Shown: positions 21,620 to 30,634 of the stretch, piece by piece
How the letters are laid out: the number at the start of each line of letters is the position of its first letter
Numbering within the stretch: position 1 is the stretch's first letter
Source: an uncultured bacterium
GTDB taxonomy: Bacteria; Verrucomicrobiota; Kiritimatiellia; CAIKKV01
Assembly: GCA_938038445.1 (NCBI GenBank)
Contig: CALHRZ010000007.1
Span: 62,001 to 126,000 of the forward strand
DNA: 64,000 nucleotides
Reading direction: 5' to 3'
Position numbers and translations under genes: made by a program
Notes under the pieces: generated by a model
Database searches by the model: none
Seen by the model: the letters and a program-made list of their open reading frames with translations, nothing else
Told to the model about the DNA's origin: nothing

Positions 21620-22431
21620 GTGGATTCGATGCCGGCGACCTGTAGGATCAGCCGCCGGAAAGGGGCAAACAATGAACGATTGGAAGCGAGGAACCAGAGT
21701 CCGCCGTTTTGAAACGTACGAAGAACTGCCCCGCGCCCCCCGGCTTCGGCGACGATGAGTCGCGCCGCGGCGATATCCCAAAGATAAATGCCGCTTTCGA
21801 AATAAGCATCGGCCTCTCCTGAAGCCACGCGGCAGAGGTCGAGCGCGGCGGATCCGAGAATCCGTACCCGTTGCGCAGCGGCGGCGAAGGCTTCGAAGAA
21901 GGCAAACGGCGGAAGACGGCAGGGGACGCGCAGATCGGCACCGGTGAGCACAAGAGCTTCCGCAGGGCGGTTTACACGGGAGACGCGGATGGGCGTTCGA
22001 TTGCATCGGGCACCTTCCTGCTTTGCGGCGGTGAAGAGAAGGTCGAGTGCGGGTGCATACACGGCACCGGCCAGTGTACGGCCTCGGTGCAGGGCGGCAA
22101 TCGAACAACACCAGAAGGGAAGCCCATGGGAAAAGTTCACCGTGCCGTCAATGGGATCCACCACCCATTGGATCTCGCATGAAATGCTCCGCGATTGCGG
22201 TGTTCCTTCCTCCTCTTCACCCAGAAAGTCGTGATAAGGAAATCGCGCTCGGATCACCTCCCGTGCGATGTGTTGACACTCTCGGTCGAGATAGAGCTTG
22301 ACGTCGTGGGCGGTTCGGTTAAAGGCTTCTGCGCGGCGTTGGCGGTTGCGGTGGGCGTGGGAGCCGGCTTCCCGACACGCTTCGACGGCGGTTCGCAGGA
22401 GTTGGGCGGGGGAAACCAAGGGATCCTTCAC
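21616..22431 (-). CDS. Inositol monophosphatase family protein
   Basis: A 271-residue Mg-dependent phosphatase of the inositol monophosphatase/CysQ fold. Metal-binding motifs are EEEEG (near residue 75), the signature WVVDPIDGTVNFSHG, and the C-terminal WDIAAARLIVAEAGG. Substrates in the family include myo-inositol phosphate, PAP and sugar phosphates; this cannot be resolved here. It overlaps smc upstream (ATGA) and the prepilin gene downstream (ATGA), making a tightly coupled smc-phosphatase-prepilin operon. Confidence 0.92.
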   Translation of the reverse strand: MKDPLVSPAQLLRTAVEACREAGSHAHRNRQRRAEAFNRTAHDVKLYLDRECQHIAREVIRARFPYHDFLGEEEEGTPQSRSISCEIQWVVDPIDGTVNFSHGLPFWCCSIAALHRGRTLAGAVYAPALDLLFTAAKQEGARCNRTPIRVSRVNRPAEALVLTGADLRVPCRLPPFAFFEAFAAAAQRVRILGSAALDLCRVASGEADAYFESGIYLWDIAAARLIVAEAGGRGAVLRTFQNGGLWFLASNRSLFAPFRRLILQVAGIEST

Positions 22432-25400
22432 GGGGTGGGAGCGGCGACCTGGGCCGGCGCCGGTGCCTTATCGGTGTCGCATTCTTCGAACCGCATCGAA
22501 ACGATTTTTGAGACGCCCTGTTCGGGCATGGTGACCCCGTAGAGTACCGCGGCTTCGGCGATCGTTCGGCGATTGTGGGTGATGACGATGAACTGGGAAT
22601 CCTTGAGGAATCCCCGTAACATTCGGACGAAGCGGTTGATGTTCGACTCGTCCAACGCCGCATCGAGTTCGTCCAGTACGCAGAAGGGGCTGGGGCGGAT
22701 GCGGTAGATGGCGAAGAGTAGGGCCACGGCGGCCATCGTTCGTTCGCCACCGGAAAGGAGGGAAATATTTTGCAGGCGCTTGCCGGGAGGCCGAGCGATG
22801 ATTTCAATACCCGCTTCCAGGACATCCTCTCCGGATTGCATTTCGAGCCGGGCAGCCCCTCCGCCGAACAGCTCCTGAAAGGTTGCGTCGAAATGGGCAT
22901 TGATTTGCGCAAAGGTTTCGGCAAAAAGGGTCGCAGTCGTCTCATTGATTTTACGAATTGCGTCGAGCAACTGGGCCTTGGATGCGACGAGATCATCGTG
23001 CTGCCGGGTGAGAAAAGCCAACCGTTCCTCCAGTTCCTGATATTCCTCGATTGCCACGAGGTTGACGGGTCCCAAGGCGTCCAATTTATCGCGAATTTCT
23101 GCGATCCGCGCCTGGAGGGACTCCACGGGAAGCGGACCGCCTTCGGTCTGTGGGGGCGGCATGTTCCAGAACTGGTCAAGCGTCAGTCCATATTCCGAGG
23201 TGACACGGCGGAGCGCCTGATCGCGGTTCATTTTCCGTTCGGCCTGGGCGATTTCCGCGGCGGTCCGGACCTCCCGGATGCGATCTTCCTCGGCCCGGAG
23301 GGCGGTGATTCGGCTTTCTGTGTTCCGAAGGGCAGCGGTGAGTTGATGGCGATCTCCTCGTTCGCGTTCCAGTTCCTCGGCGGCCGCATGCGCTTTCTGT
23401 TCCAAATCCGGCTGTAGGCGCAGAAGGGCTTTCTGTTCCGTCTCGAGTCGGTCCAGATGCTCTCGGCGTTTGACGATCTCGTCTTTCCGTTGACGGGCCA
23501 GCGCCTCCAGTTCCCGGATTCGGGCAGCCAGAGGCTCGCGGCGCTGGAGAAGCGCCTGAAGCCTTTCGCGGGCTTCTGCCAACGTGACTCGCGCGTCTGC
23601 GGCTGCCTTTTCGCACAGCCGGCGGTTTTGTTCCGCGTCTTGCCACGCGCGGGTGGTCTGCTCGACGGCCGCCCGCAACTCTTCCCGCCGGGCGGTGAGC
23701 CGGGCTAACTCGTCGGCGAGCGCCTGCTGCTCGCGGGCGCGTCCTTCGGTCTGGCGGAGAACCTCTTCGAGTTCCACGACGACGGTGTTCAGGCGCTGGC
23801 GGACCTTTTCCGCTTCCTGACGGACGACCTGCCATTCGGCCTCCCGGCGCGCCAAATCCCTTCGGCTTTCTTCGACTTCCCGCCGGGCTGCGTCCAGAGC
23901 ATCCGAGAGGCGTTGGGACTCTTGGGCGGCGGTCCGCATAGCCTCTTCCGACCTTTGAATCTCCGTGTCGAGGGCGGTTCGTTCTTCCCGGAGTCGGGCG
24001 ATATGCAGTTTCCGAGCCATGGGGTCGGGCGCCGCCTTATCCTCCGTTCGGCATTCGAACATCCAGCCTTCCCGGAGGAGGAGGCCGTCGGGAGCGACCC
24101 ACGTCACCGGAGTGGATCCTGAATCGGGAGGGAGTCCTTTGCCGGTCCAGATCAACACGTTGCCCAGAAGTCTTCGAAGAAGTGGACGGATGGAATCCGG
24201 GGCAAGGACCCGGGAAAGGAGCGGGATTGCATCCGGAGTTGAGCAAGGGGGTTTGGTTTCTTCAGCTTCTCCCGGAAGGGAGACGCTTAGGAGGCGGATG
24301 GTTCCATCGGGTCTTCCCCGTAGCCGTTCCAAAAGCGTGCGGGCGGCGTCGGGATCCCGCACGACGAGCGCGTCTGCCCAGGCGCGCAGAACCGTTTGGA
24401 GAGGGGCCCTAAAGTTCGGCTCTGCATCTACCAGTGCGGCGAGCGACCCGAGGAGAAGGTCCGCAGGGACCTGAAGGGGATTATGAGCGTCCATGAGCAG
24501 CCGGGCACCGGCGGGAAAGTCCTCGCGGGCTGCTTCTCGAGCTTCGAGAAGGGTGATCTGCGCCTGTCGGGATGTCCATTCCGCACGCAGGCGGCTCAAT
24601 TCTTCTCGGAGCGCGTCGAGGCAGGCGCGTGTTTCGGCCTGTTTTGACTCGATCTGTTCAAGCCGCTTCTGAAATTCCCGAGCAGTCGACCGCGCGGATT
24701 CGCAGGTGCTGGCCAACGCGCGTTCACGTTCTTCAAAGAGCGCAACGGCCTTTTCCGTCTGGCTTTTTTCGACCTTCAAGCGTTCTTGTCGGAGAACATT
24801 GGCCTGTTCGCGCGATTCGAGTTGGAGAAGCGAATTTTGGGCATTCGCGAAATCGCGTTCTGCTTGGAGGGTTTCGGCGCGAAGCCGGTTCAATGCATTC
24901 AGGCGATCTTCCGCATTCTGCGCGGCTTCATCCGAAGCCCTCTGGCGTTGCCGGTGTTCCTGTTCCGCCCGGCCGATTTCGGTTTCGGCTTGCGCGATGG
25001 CCTCGTTCATCTCCCGGGTTTGGGCGGCATACATTTCCGCTTGGCCGCGGGCGGTCATTTCTTCCTCTTCGTCCCGCCGGATTTGCGATTGGGTTTCCTG
25101 AATCCGTTCGGCGAGGTCTTGAAGTCGGGTTCGGACTTGTTCGAGACGGTTTCGCTGTTCTTCAGCGGCGCGAACCCGTTGTTCCAGTCGTTGTTCCGAT
25201 TCCTCGATGCGGGTTTGGAGTTGACGCGCCTTTTCCTCCTCATCGGTCAATTGGATGTGGAGGAGGCGGGACTCCTCCGCCTTTTGTTGAAGGGCTGTGG
25301 CTTCGCGGGCGATCGTTTGGTCCATTTCCCGGATGCGGTCTTGCTCGAGGAAGACGTCGAGTTGGCGGAGTTCCTCGCGGAGCGCCTTGTAGCGGCGGGC

Positions 25401-26033
25401 TTTTCCTGCCTGGCGTTGGAGGGAGATGATCTGGCGCTTGACCTCTCGCAGAACGTCTTGAAGGCGCAGGAGGTTCTGTTCTGTGGATTCCAGCTTGCGA
25501 AGCGCCTCCTGCTTGTCGGTTTTATATTTTGTGATACCGGCGGCTTCTTCAAACACTTCCCGGCGGTCTTCAGGGTGGGAACTGAGAATCTGGTCGATTC
25601 GCCCTTGTTCCAGAAGGGAGTAGGCGGCGGTTCCGATACCGGTTCCCATGAAGAGGCGGTGAATGTCTTTGAGGCGGCAGGGGGTTTTGTTGATGAAGTA
25701 CTGGCCTTCGCCGGAACGGAAGAAGCGGCGTGTGATGGTGACCTCGTCATATTCGAGCGGAAGAAGCCCCTCGCATTCGGCCAGGGTCAAACTGACCTCG
25801 GCCATATTGAGGGGGGGGCGTTTATCGGTTCCGTTAAAGATGCAATCTTCCATTCGTTTCCCCCTCAAGGCCTTGGGGCTTTGCTCGCCGAGAACCCAAC
25901 GGATTGCATCCGCGACGTTGCTCTTGCCGCAACCGTTGGGTCCCACGATGGCGGTAATACCTGGGGAAAACTCGATCCGGGTGCGGTCGGGAAAGCTTTT
26001 GAACCCGGTCATTTCAAGGCAGCGGAGATACAC
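22428..26033 (-). CDS. smc: Chromosome partition protein SMC
   Basis: A 1201-residue structural-maintenance-of-chromosomes ATPase that compacts and segregates DNA. Walker A GPNGCGKSN is at about residue 32. Two long coiled coils flank a hinge domain (about 510-660). The C-terminal head carries the ABC signature LLSGGERTMAAVALL and Walker B FCVLDELDAALDE. The start is GTG 26033, with GGGAG about five bases upstream. The proline-rich tail (about 30 residues) is unusual but short. It has its own promoter candidate upstream and leads a three-gene operon. Confidence 0.97.
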   Translation of the reverse strand: MYLRCLEMTGFKSFPDRTRIEFSPGITAIVGPNGCGKSNVADAIRWVLGEQSPKALRGKRMEDCIFNGTDKRPPLNMAEVSLTLAECEGLLPLEYDEVTITRRFFRSGEGQYFINKTPCRLKDIHRLFMGTGIGTAAYSLLEQGRIDQILSSHPEDRREVFEEAAGITKYKTDKQEALRKLESTEQNLLRLQDVLREVKRQIISLQRQAGKARRYKALREELRQLDVFLEQDRIREMDQTIAREATALQQKAEESRLLHIQLTDEEEKARQLQTRIEESEQRLEQRVRAAEEQRNRLEQVRTRLQDLAERIQETQSQIRRDEEEEMTARGQAEMYAAQTREMNEAIAQAETEIGRAEQEHRQRQRASDEAAQNAEDRLNALNRLRAETLQAERDFANAQNSLLQLESREQANVLRQERLKVEKSQTEKAVALFEERERALASTCESARSTAREFQKRLEQIESKQAETRACLDALREELSRLRAEWTSRQAQITLLEAREAAREDFPAGARLLMDAHNPLQVPADLLLGSLAALVDAEPNFRAPLQTVLRAWADALVVRDPDAARTLLERLRGRPDGTIRLLSVSLPGEAEETKPPCSTPDAIPLLSRVLAPDSIRPLLRRLLGNVLIWTGKGLPPDSGSTPVTWVAPDGLLLREGWMFECRTEDKAAPDPMARKLHIARLREERTALDTEIQRSEEAMRTAAQESQRLSDALDAARREVEESRRDLARREAEWQVVRQEAEKVRQRLNTVVVELEEVLRQTEGRAREQQALADELARLTARREELRAAVEQTTRAWQDAEQNRRLCEKAAADARVTLAEARERLQALLQRREPLAARIRELEALARQRKDEIVKRREHLDRLETEQKALLRLQPDLEQKAHAAAEELERERGDRHQLTAALRNTESRITALRAEEDRIREVRTAAEIAQAERKMNRDQALRRVTSEYGLTLDQFWNMPPPQTEGGPLPVESLQARIAEIRDKLDALGPVNLVAIEEYQELEERLAFLTRQHDDLVASKAQLLDAIRKINETTATLFAETFAQINAHFDATFQELFGGGAARLEMQSGEDVLEAGIEIIARPPGKRLQNISLLSGGERTMAAVALLFAIYRIRPSPFCVLDELDAALDESNINRFVRMLRGFLKDSQFIVITHNRRTIAEAAVLYGVTMPEQGVSKIVSMRFEECDTDKAPAPAQVAAPTP

Positions 26034-26071
26034 GGAACTCCCTGGTTAGGTGTTCGGTTGACATGGGAGAA

Positions 26072-26100
26072 GTAATAACACAAAGGCGTTTTTTGCGCAA
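26072..26100 (-). promoter_or_regulatory. Candidate promoter for smc
   Basis: On the minus strand, TTGCGC (26095-26100) is followed after 17 nt by TATTAC (26072-26077), about 40 bp upstream of the smc GTG. Good spacing and reasonable boxes. Confidence 0.5.
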
Positions 26101-26593
26101 TGCGGGGGATGGAGAAGTTCCCCCGTAACCGTATAGGGAAGTGGTGGCGGGTTTCCACTGTCAGAATTATAAGGGGACAGTTTTTCTGCGGACCAAGTAG
26201 GAGGAAAGATCTTATCGTTCTCGTGATACGCAACGCCTCTGAATTGTGTGTAACACGAAAAAAGGGATTGGCAAGGGGGGTCAGCAGTTCCTTTCATTAT
26301 CTCACACTTCCGAAAGTGTGAGACAAACGAACTTGAACCTTGAGGGGATTTCAAATGGGGCGAAGGGATGGAAATAGGGAAGAATAGTTCGCAGAAGTTT
26401 ACCCGTCTGAAGAAGGCGGGCTTCCGCTGGGAGGCCGGGCGGGTGGTTGACGCGAGGTGACCAAGCCCCGGCGCGGGGCCACGAACATGGCTTCCTCGTT
26501 CTTCACATCCGCCCCATCGCCAGGGTCACTTCATCCATTTCGCGATGGCAATAAGGCTGGCGCAAATGCTGCCCGTCGGGGTGACCTTGGCGC
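26101..26593. other. Intergenic region between smc and the accessory block
   Basis: No convincing gene is seen. It contains the palindromic repeat at 26300-26323 and a G+C-rich hairpin (GCCCCG/CGGGGC, 26465-26479). The hairpin could end transcripts of the minus-strand operon but lacks a T-tract. A 30-codon frame around 26371-26460 (ending KKAGFRWEAGRVVDAR) reads like a gene remnant but is too short to assign. Base composition shifts to higher G+C from about 26.4 kb onward. Confidence 0.5.
26300..26323. repeat. Palindromic repeat, copy 1
   Basis: A 24-bp inverted repeat with arms TCTCACACTTCC and GAAAGTGTGAGA (one central mismatch). A near-identical, longer copy lies at 38578-38603. Neither is followed by a T-tract, so a simple terminator is unlikely. 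The two copies bracket the accessory block. Confidence 0.85.
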
Positions 26594-27457
26594 TCAAGGG
26601 CGAGGGTCGCGCCACGATCCTGTCGCTGCCTCCTCAGCCGAAGTAGGGCCCATCCGTTGGGTACGGTTCGACGGCTGACGATCCTCGCCAACAAGTCGAC
26701 CGCGGATTGACCAGTCATACACGTTGCTCGATAACACATTTCCAGCGTAGTCACGACGTACATTCAGCCATGTCTGTCCCTCAAGCCTCCTTGCATATTC
26801 GACACAAGACTTGTCAGGGTGATTCCGGAAAATCTCATGCTTGTCTTTCCACCAAAACTTGCGCAGGGTTCCATCAAGGTCGAACTGCGCCTCAAAACTG
26901 CGCGCATCATCCCCTTGCCGCATCGCCGCATCCTCAAAGACAACGGCCTCCACCGATCCGACCACATTGTTTGTGCCATGCGGGAAGACTCGCCATGTTG
27001 TTGACCGCGACCTATCTTCGGCAGTAAGCCAGATGGAGGGACCGTGGGTATGAATCTGGTAGCGTCGGTCTTTCAGTATTCCATCGATAGCCAGGGTGGC
27101 ATCCTGCACCGCGGCCAGAATAGATTGCATCTCTGGCCCTTTGGCAGCCGTGATCGGCACGACGGTGGTGAACGCGGACGGGACGGGGGACGACCGGCTC
27201 AACACCTGAGTTTGGGTTGAGGTTTCCGCTGTTTCCTGTCTTGACCGCTCGGCCACCGGCAATGGGTCGCCTTCCGTCGGGCGCGTTGAGGATGGAAAGC
27301 AGTCTGTGATCGAGTCATCGTTCACGGCTGGCGTCCCGATCCGTCGGCGGAGTTCGTTAACATCTGCCTCTCGGTCCACGCGAAACAGCAAAGTCAGTAA
27401 CACTGAAGCGACCAACACCACAATAGTAATCGCCACGCTCCGCTTCATAGAGATCAT
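26594..27457 (-). CDS. Hypothetical membrane-anchored protein
   Basis: A 287-residue protein with one N-terminal membrane helix (about 7-25, AITIVVLVASVLLTLLF), a low-complexity Ser/Thr/Pro linker (about 45-90), and a globular C-terminal part that I do not recognise. Its ATG at 27457 lies 1 nt after the stop of the upstream calcium-repeat gene, so it is the third gene of a minus-strand operon. Codon use favours C/G at third positions, unlike the smc region next door, which suggests transfer. There is no lipobox. Confidence 0.65.
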   Translation of the reverse strand: MISMKRSVAITIVVLVASVLLTLLFRVDREADVNELRRRIGTPAVNDDSITDCFPSSTRPTEGDPLPVAERSRQETAETSTQTQVLSRSSPVPSAFTTVVPITAAKGPEMQSILAAVQDATLAIDGILKDRRYQIHTHGPSIWLTAEDRSRSTTWRVFPHGTNNVVGSVEAVVFEDAAMRQGDDARSFEAQFDLDGTLRKFWWKDKHEIFRNHPDKSCVEYARRLEGQTWLNVRRDYAGNVLSSNVYDWSIRGRLVGEDRQPSNRTQRMGPTSAEEAATGSWRDPRP

Positions 27458-27458
27458 C

Positions 27459-29294
27459 TCAATGGTTGTTCAGCCAAGCAGAGAATTCCCAGGGCGTACT
27501 CACGCCATCCGGGTCCATTGTGTAAACGTAGACGATTTCGCCAATGTCTATTGCATAGTCCGTGCAGTTGTAGTTGAAAAGGTGATACCAAGGTGGGCTG
27601 TCATCGCTCGCCTTGACTTGGGATAGAGCGAATGCAAGAGGAGCAAACCGGATAGGATACATCTTCTGACCTGAAGGCCAGTGTGCACCGACAGCAGCAA
27701 CCCCCAGACGCACATCACCAACGCAACTCGGATTGCCTGTTATCGAAGGCCAGAAGCCAATATAGTCGATGTAGTCCCGATGCTCCTCAGGCACGAGTTC
27801 CTGCGCGAATGCATCCAGTGAGTACTGGCCCCAGCTGTGTCCAACGTCCAGATTCTGCAAATCGCCTTCGTCCGCGAAGAGTCCAACTTTGGCGTTGTAG
27901 ACATAGACGGTGGTGGTGAACCCGGCGTTCGTGCCCCCGCAGGCGAAGGTGAATTCGGTTTTAGAGGGTCCGGCCAGGGTCGTGCGACTGACGTACCGGG
28001 TGAGCTTGTCTCCGCCACTGCCGCCCTGAAGGGACATGCAGTCGGGAAGATCGCCTTCGTCCATGTCGGGACTGATCAGCGCGCGAACGACGACGGAATC
28101 AACGGGCCACTCCAGCGTTTGCGCGATCGGAACGACAAAAACACGTGTCCGGGGGTTGCCGTCGCCGTCCTCGATCTCGTAGAGATTCGTCATGGCGTTA
28201 GGTTCGATGGCTAGGACCTCGAATGTCGACACCCAAGCCGCCTCGGTTATTTCGGCATAGGCGTCGGCATGGTACAAGCCGTCGACGGTATCGTATCGCA
28301 GCCGGACCGAGCCGTTGCTCCAGAACCAGACGTTGGTGGTGGCCTGCTCGTCGACCATCGCGCAGCCGTTGCCGTTGTTGTGCCCCTCGAAGAACGGGAC
28401 TTCCGACTGCAGGTTGGTGGACACGTAGGATCGGACGGACACCTTGTCGTACCCGGAGTTCTGGTCCTCCACGCGGCCTTCGACCGTCAGCGAAAGCATA
28501 TACCCGCAATGCATGAGCGGGCCGACGTTGAAGGCGTCCTCGACTTGCTGCCGGTTCGGATTGGTCCCGCCGCAGTTCTGCGAGTCCTCGACGTCCACCC
28601 GCAGGCTTGCGCCGCTCCGGCAGTGCATCAGGCGATGGATCAGCTTAGTCGCGTTGATGGCCGGGTTGGCGGGGTCGCCACCCATCTGGAATTCCTGAAG
28701 GTTGGTGAATCCGTCCCCGTCGGGGTCGCCATTGGCCCCGTTGGCACCGGTCGCGTCCAGAGGATCGAGCCCGTACTGGAGCTCCCAGCCGTCGGGAAGC
28801 CCGTCGCCGTCCGAGTCGGCGTTCAGCGCGGACGTGCCGTGCACGAAAAGCTCGGCAAAGTCGGAGAGACCGTCGCCGTCGCTGTCGTGGTGCGTTCAGG
28901 CGTCGTAAAAGCGCGTCACGTGGCTCGTCGATTCCGCATCCACCCAGACCACGCGATTGGTCTGCATGTCCAGCGTCAAGGTGTCGACGATCGCCCAGTC
29001 CTTGGCGCACAGATCGGTGCAGGCGAAGATGTCGACGATATTCGTGCTCAGGCCTTCGTCCGGCCAGGCCAGCGTCAGTCCGATGGCGCCATTGGTGGTC
29101 AGGCCGATGGCGGTGAACTGGAGATTCGAGACGCTGCCACCCTCGCCGGATCGCATCATGGCGGCGGCTTCCCGCTCCTCGGCCAGCCGCGCGGCTTCGA
29201 TGGAACGCGCCCAGACGTATTCGATCAGGTTGTCCTCGCCGACCAGCAGGTCGTAGCGCATGCAGACGCGGGCGGGATCGTAGCAGGCGGTCAC
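27459..29294 (-). pseudogene. Calcium-repeat protein with papain-like (NlpC/P60/LRAT-type) C-terminus, interrupted by one in-frame TGA
   Basis: A 611-codon frame, open throughout except for TGA at 28896-28898. After the stop the same frame continues with HHDSDGDGLSDFAE and ADSDGDGLPDGWE, thrombospondin-type-3 calcium repeats that in related proteins directly follow an FYDA motif. FYDA is present just before the stop here, so this was one gene. The C-terminal part shows VGHSWGQYSL, DYIGFWP and FNYNCTDYAID, a pattern I associate with permuted papain-fold NlpC/P60-like hydrolases (candidate His and Cys). I place the start at GTG 29294, which overlaps the upstream stop as GTGA; GTG 29312 is an alternative. 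No signal peptide is obvious. Nonsense mutation, readthrough and sequence error are all possible. Confidence 0.65.
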
Positions 29295-29827
29295 AGCCAG
29301 TCCCGACGCCACTCAGCGTAGGTGTCAAGCGCTGGGTATAGGGCGCGGACGAACCATTCCGGCGAATAGTCCCGGTCGCGCTCGATCCGGGCGATGACCT
29401 TCCGTTCCAGGCTTTCGATGACGATCTCGCGCCTCGGACTGTCCGCGTCCTCGTATATCCAGACCGGAAAGCGCACCACGCCGTCCGCGCCGATCTCGCC
29501 CGCGAGATTGTCGATGAAGGACGCCGGGAAGGCTTTCAGGTCGAGAATGGGGATCGTCTCGCCGGGCTGGAAGAGGATGAAATCGGGGTCGGGCGGAGAT
29601 ATCCAAAGATAGAGTTCCTGATCCCTCAGGAAGCGCTCGGCCAAGTCCTGCAAGCCGATCGCCTGCCGCTCGACAAGAACCTGATGCAGTCCCCGGTTGT
29701 AGATATCCTCGACGTCTTCGTTCTCCCCGAGGAGCGCCGCGATGGCCCATGTGGCGCAGGCCATCCCAAGGGCCAGAGGCAGAAGCCAGAATCGCCGCGA
29801 TTTGAGCAGGAATCGCATCGAGTGCAT
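29291..29827 (-). CDS. Hypothetical membrane-anchored protein (first gene of accessory operon)
   Basis: A 178-residue protein with a basic N-terminus and one membrane helix (about 14-33, LLPLALGMACATWAIAALL). It then has an acidic extracytoplasmic domain of unknown family that ends YAEWRRDWL. The start may be ATG 29827 or ATG 29818; the GGAG at 29829-29834 fits either imperfectly. It overlaps the next gene by GTGA and is preceded by a near-consensus promoter. The conserved order (membrane protein, calcium-repeat protein, membrane protein) suggests the three act together at the cell surface; this is inference. Confidence 0.65.
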   Translation of the reverse strand: MHSMRFLLKSRRFWLLPLALGMACATWAIAALLGENEDVEDIYNRGLHQVLVERQAIGLQDLAERFLRDQELYLWISPPDPDFILFQPGETIPILDLKAFPASFIDNLAGEIGADGVVRFPVWIYEDADSPRREIVIESLERKVIARIERDRDYSPEWFVRALYPALDTYAEWRRDWL

Positions 29828-29885
29828 CTCTCCGAATGAACCAGCAGACTCAGGGGCACGGACTCACAAGATCGAATAAGAAGAC

Positions 29886-29915
29886 ATTATACATCAGAGG
29901 GGGCGGAGTCGTCAA
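29886..29915 (-). promoter_or_regulatory. Near-consensus promoter for the three-gene accessory operon
   Basis: On the minus strand, TTGACG (29910-29915) and a perfect TATAAT (29886-29891) are separated by 18 nt, about 59 bp upstream of the first gene's ATG. It is the best sigma-70-type promoter I see in the window. Confidence 0.75.
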
Positions 29916-30232
29916 GGATGGATTCGTCCTGCGTCACTTTTTTCGCCAACCGTCCGCCACTTTGACGGGCCGTCGCGTATGTAACCCGTAGAGGTGCGGC
30001 GCAGGGCGACTGGCGGGAAAACCGAAAAAGGTTGTCCCGCTGGCAGGTGCGGAACCCCCCTTTTACCTGTTGGATGCCGCTCGATGACCGGGGAAAAGGT
30101 ACGGAAGCACTATATGCGTAACAAAATGCGCCAAGTGAAGGTTTTTCCGACAAACCGGGGGTCGGGCGGCAAATAACCATATAGAGGGCCAGTGTTGGCC
30201 GGGTGACGAGTAACGCGGAAAGGAGCAAGGCG
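29916..30232. other. Left flank of the capsid element
   Basis: A gene-free stretch upstream of the first element gene. It holds an 11-bp-arm inverted repeat (30013-30040) and a short GGCCA/TGGCC repeat at 30187-30200. A serine-recombinase attachment site is expected near here, but no end can be assigned by eye. Confidence 0.4.
30013..30040. repeat. Inverted repeat at left end of the capsid element
   Basis: Arms GCGGGAAAACC (30013-30023) and GGTTGTCCCGC (30030-30040) pair with one mismatch around the loop GAAAAA. There is no T-tract. It may be a regulatory hairpin, or part of an attachment site, as serine-integrase sites are often imperfect inverted repeats. Confidence 0.5.
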
Positions 30233-30634
30233 ATGAGTGGTGTGATGACGAGGGCCGAGTACGACAACGAGCGCGTGCGGGTGCTCAAGGCAGGGCTCGA
30301 CCTGGATGAGACCGAGGCTCGGAAACGTCTGGAACGGACGTATCCGAAATCCTCGGAGCAGGCGACCGATGAACTGCGGCTCAGGGGGCTGGATTGCTCG
30401 GAGTGGCGCATCCATCGGCACTGCACACTGCGGCCTCAACTGGCCCCGCCTATCGTCGGCGGTTCGAGGGTCTGGGGCAAGCAGCAGATCGACGACTTTG
30501 CCGAGGTGCTGGAGTCGCAGGGGTGCCTGATGCCGTCGGCCATCTACAGGGCCGAGTTGGGGATTACGTGGAGAGAAGAGCAGTCGATTCGGCGTCGGAT
30601 CGAAGCCGAGAAGGAGGCCAGCAATGCCCGGTGA
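30233..30634 (+). CDS. Small protein of the capsid element, unknown function
   Basis: A 133-residue soluble, charged protein. The ATG at 30233 has GGAG eight bases upstream; a GTG start at 30203 is possible but has no ribosome binding site. It has helical N- and C-terminal parts. The central VGGSRVWGKQQIDDFAEVLE recalls small DNA-binding adaptors (MerR- or excisionase-like), but I cannot assign a family. It overlaps the capsid gene by 11 nt, so the two are co-translated and a role in capsid or packaging function is as likely as regulation. Confidence 0.6.
   Translation: MSGVMTRAEYDNERVRVLKAGLDLDETEARKRLERTYPKSSEQATDELRLRGLDCSEWRIHRHCTLRPQLAPPIVGGSRVWGKQQIDDFAEVLESQGCLMPSAIYRAELGITWREEQSIRRRIEAEKEASNAR

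Noticed and set aside
26371-26460. 30-codon peptide ending KKAGFRWEAGRVVDAR
   Set aside because: Protein-like, but too short, with no ribosome binding site and no homologous context; mentioned only as a possible remnant.
28141-28148. ACACGTGT inside the calcium-repeat gene as a fourth LacI operator
   Set aside because: It is within coding sequence of foreign composition, far from any promoter, and lacks the flanking TTA/TAA of the other sites.
27459-29294. Genome-wide reassignment of TGA to a sense codon
   Set aside because: TGA serves as the normal stop of many other genes here (for example in the ATGA overlaps), so a local event is more likely.
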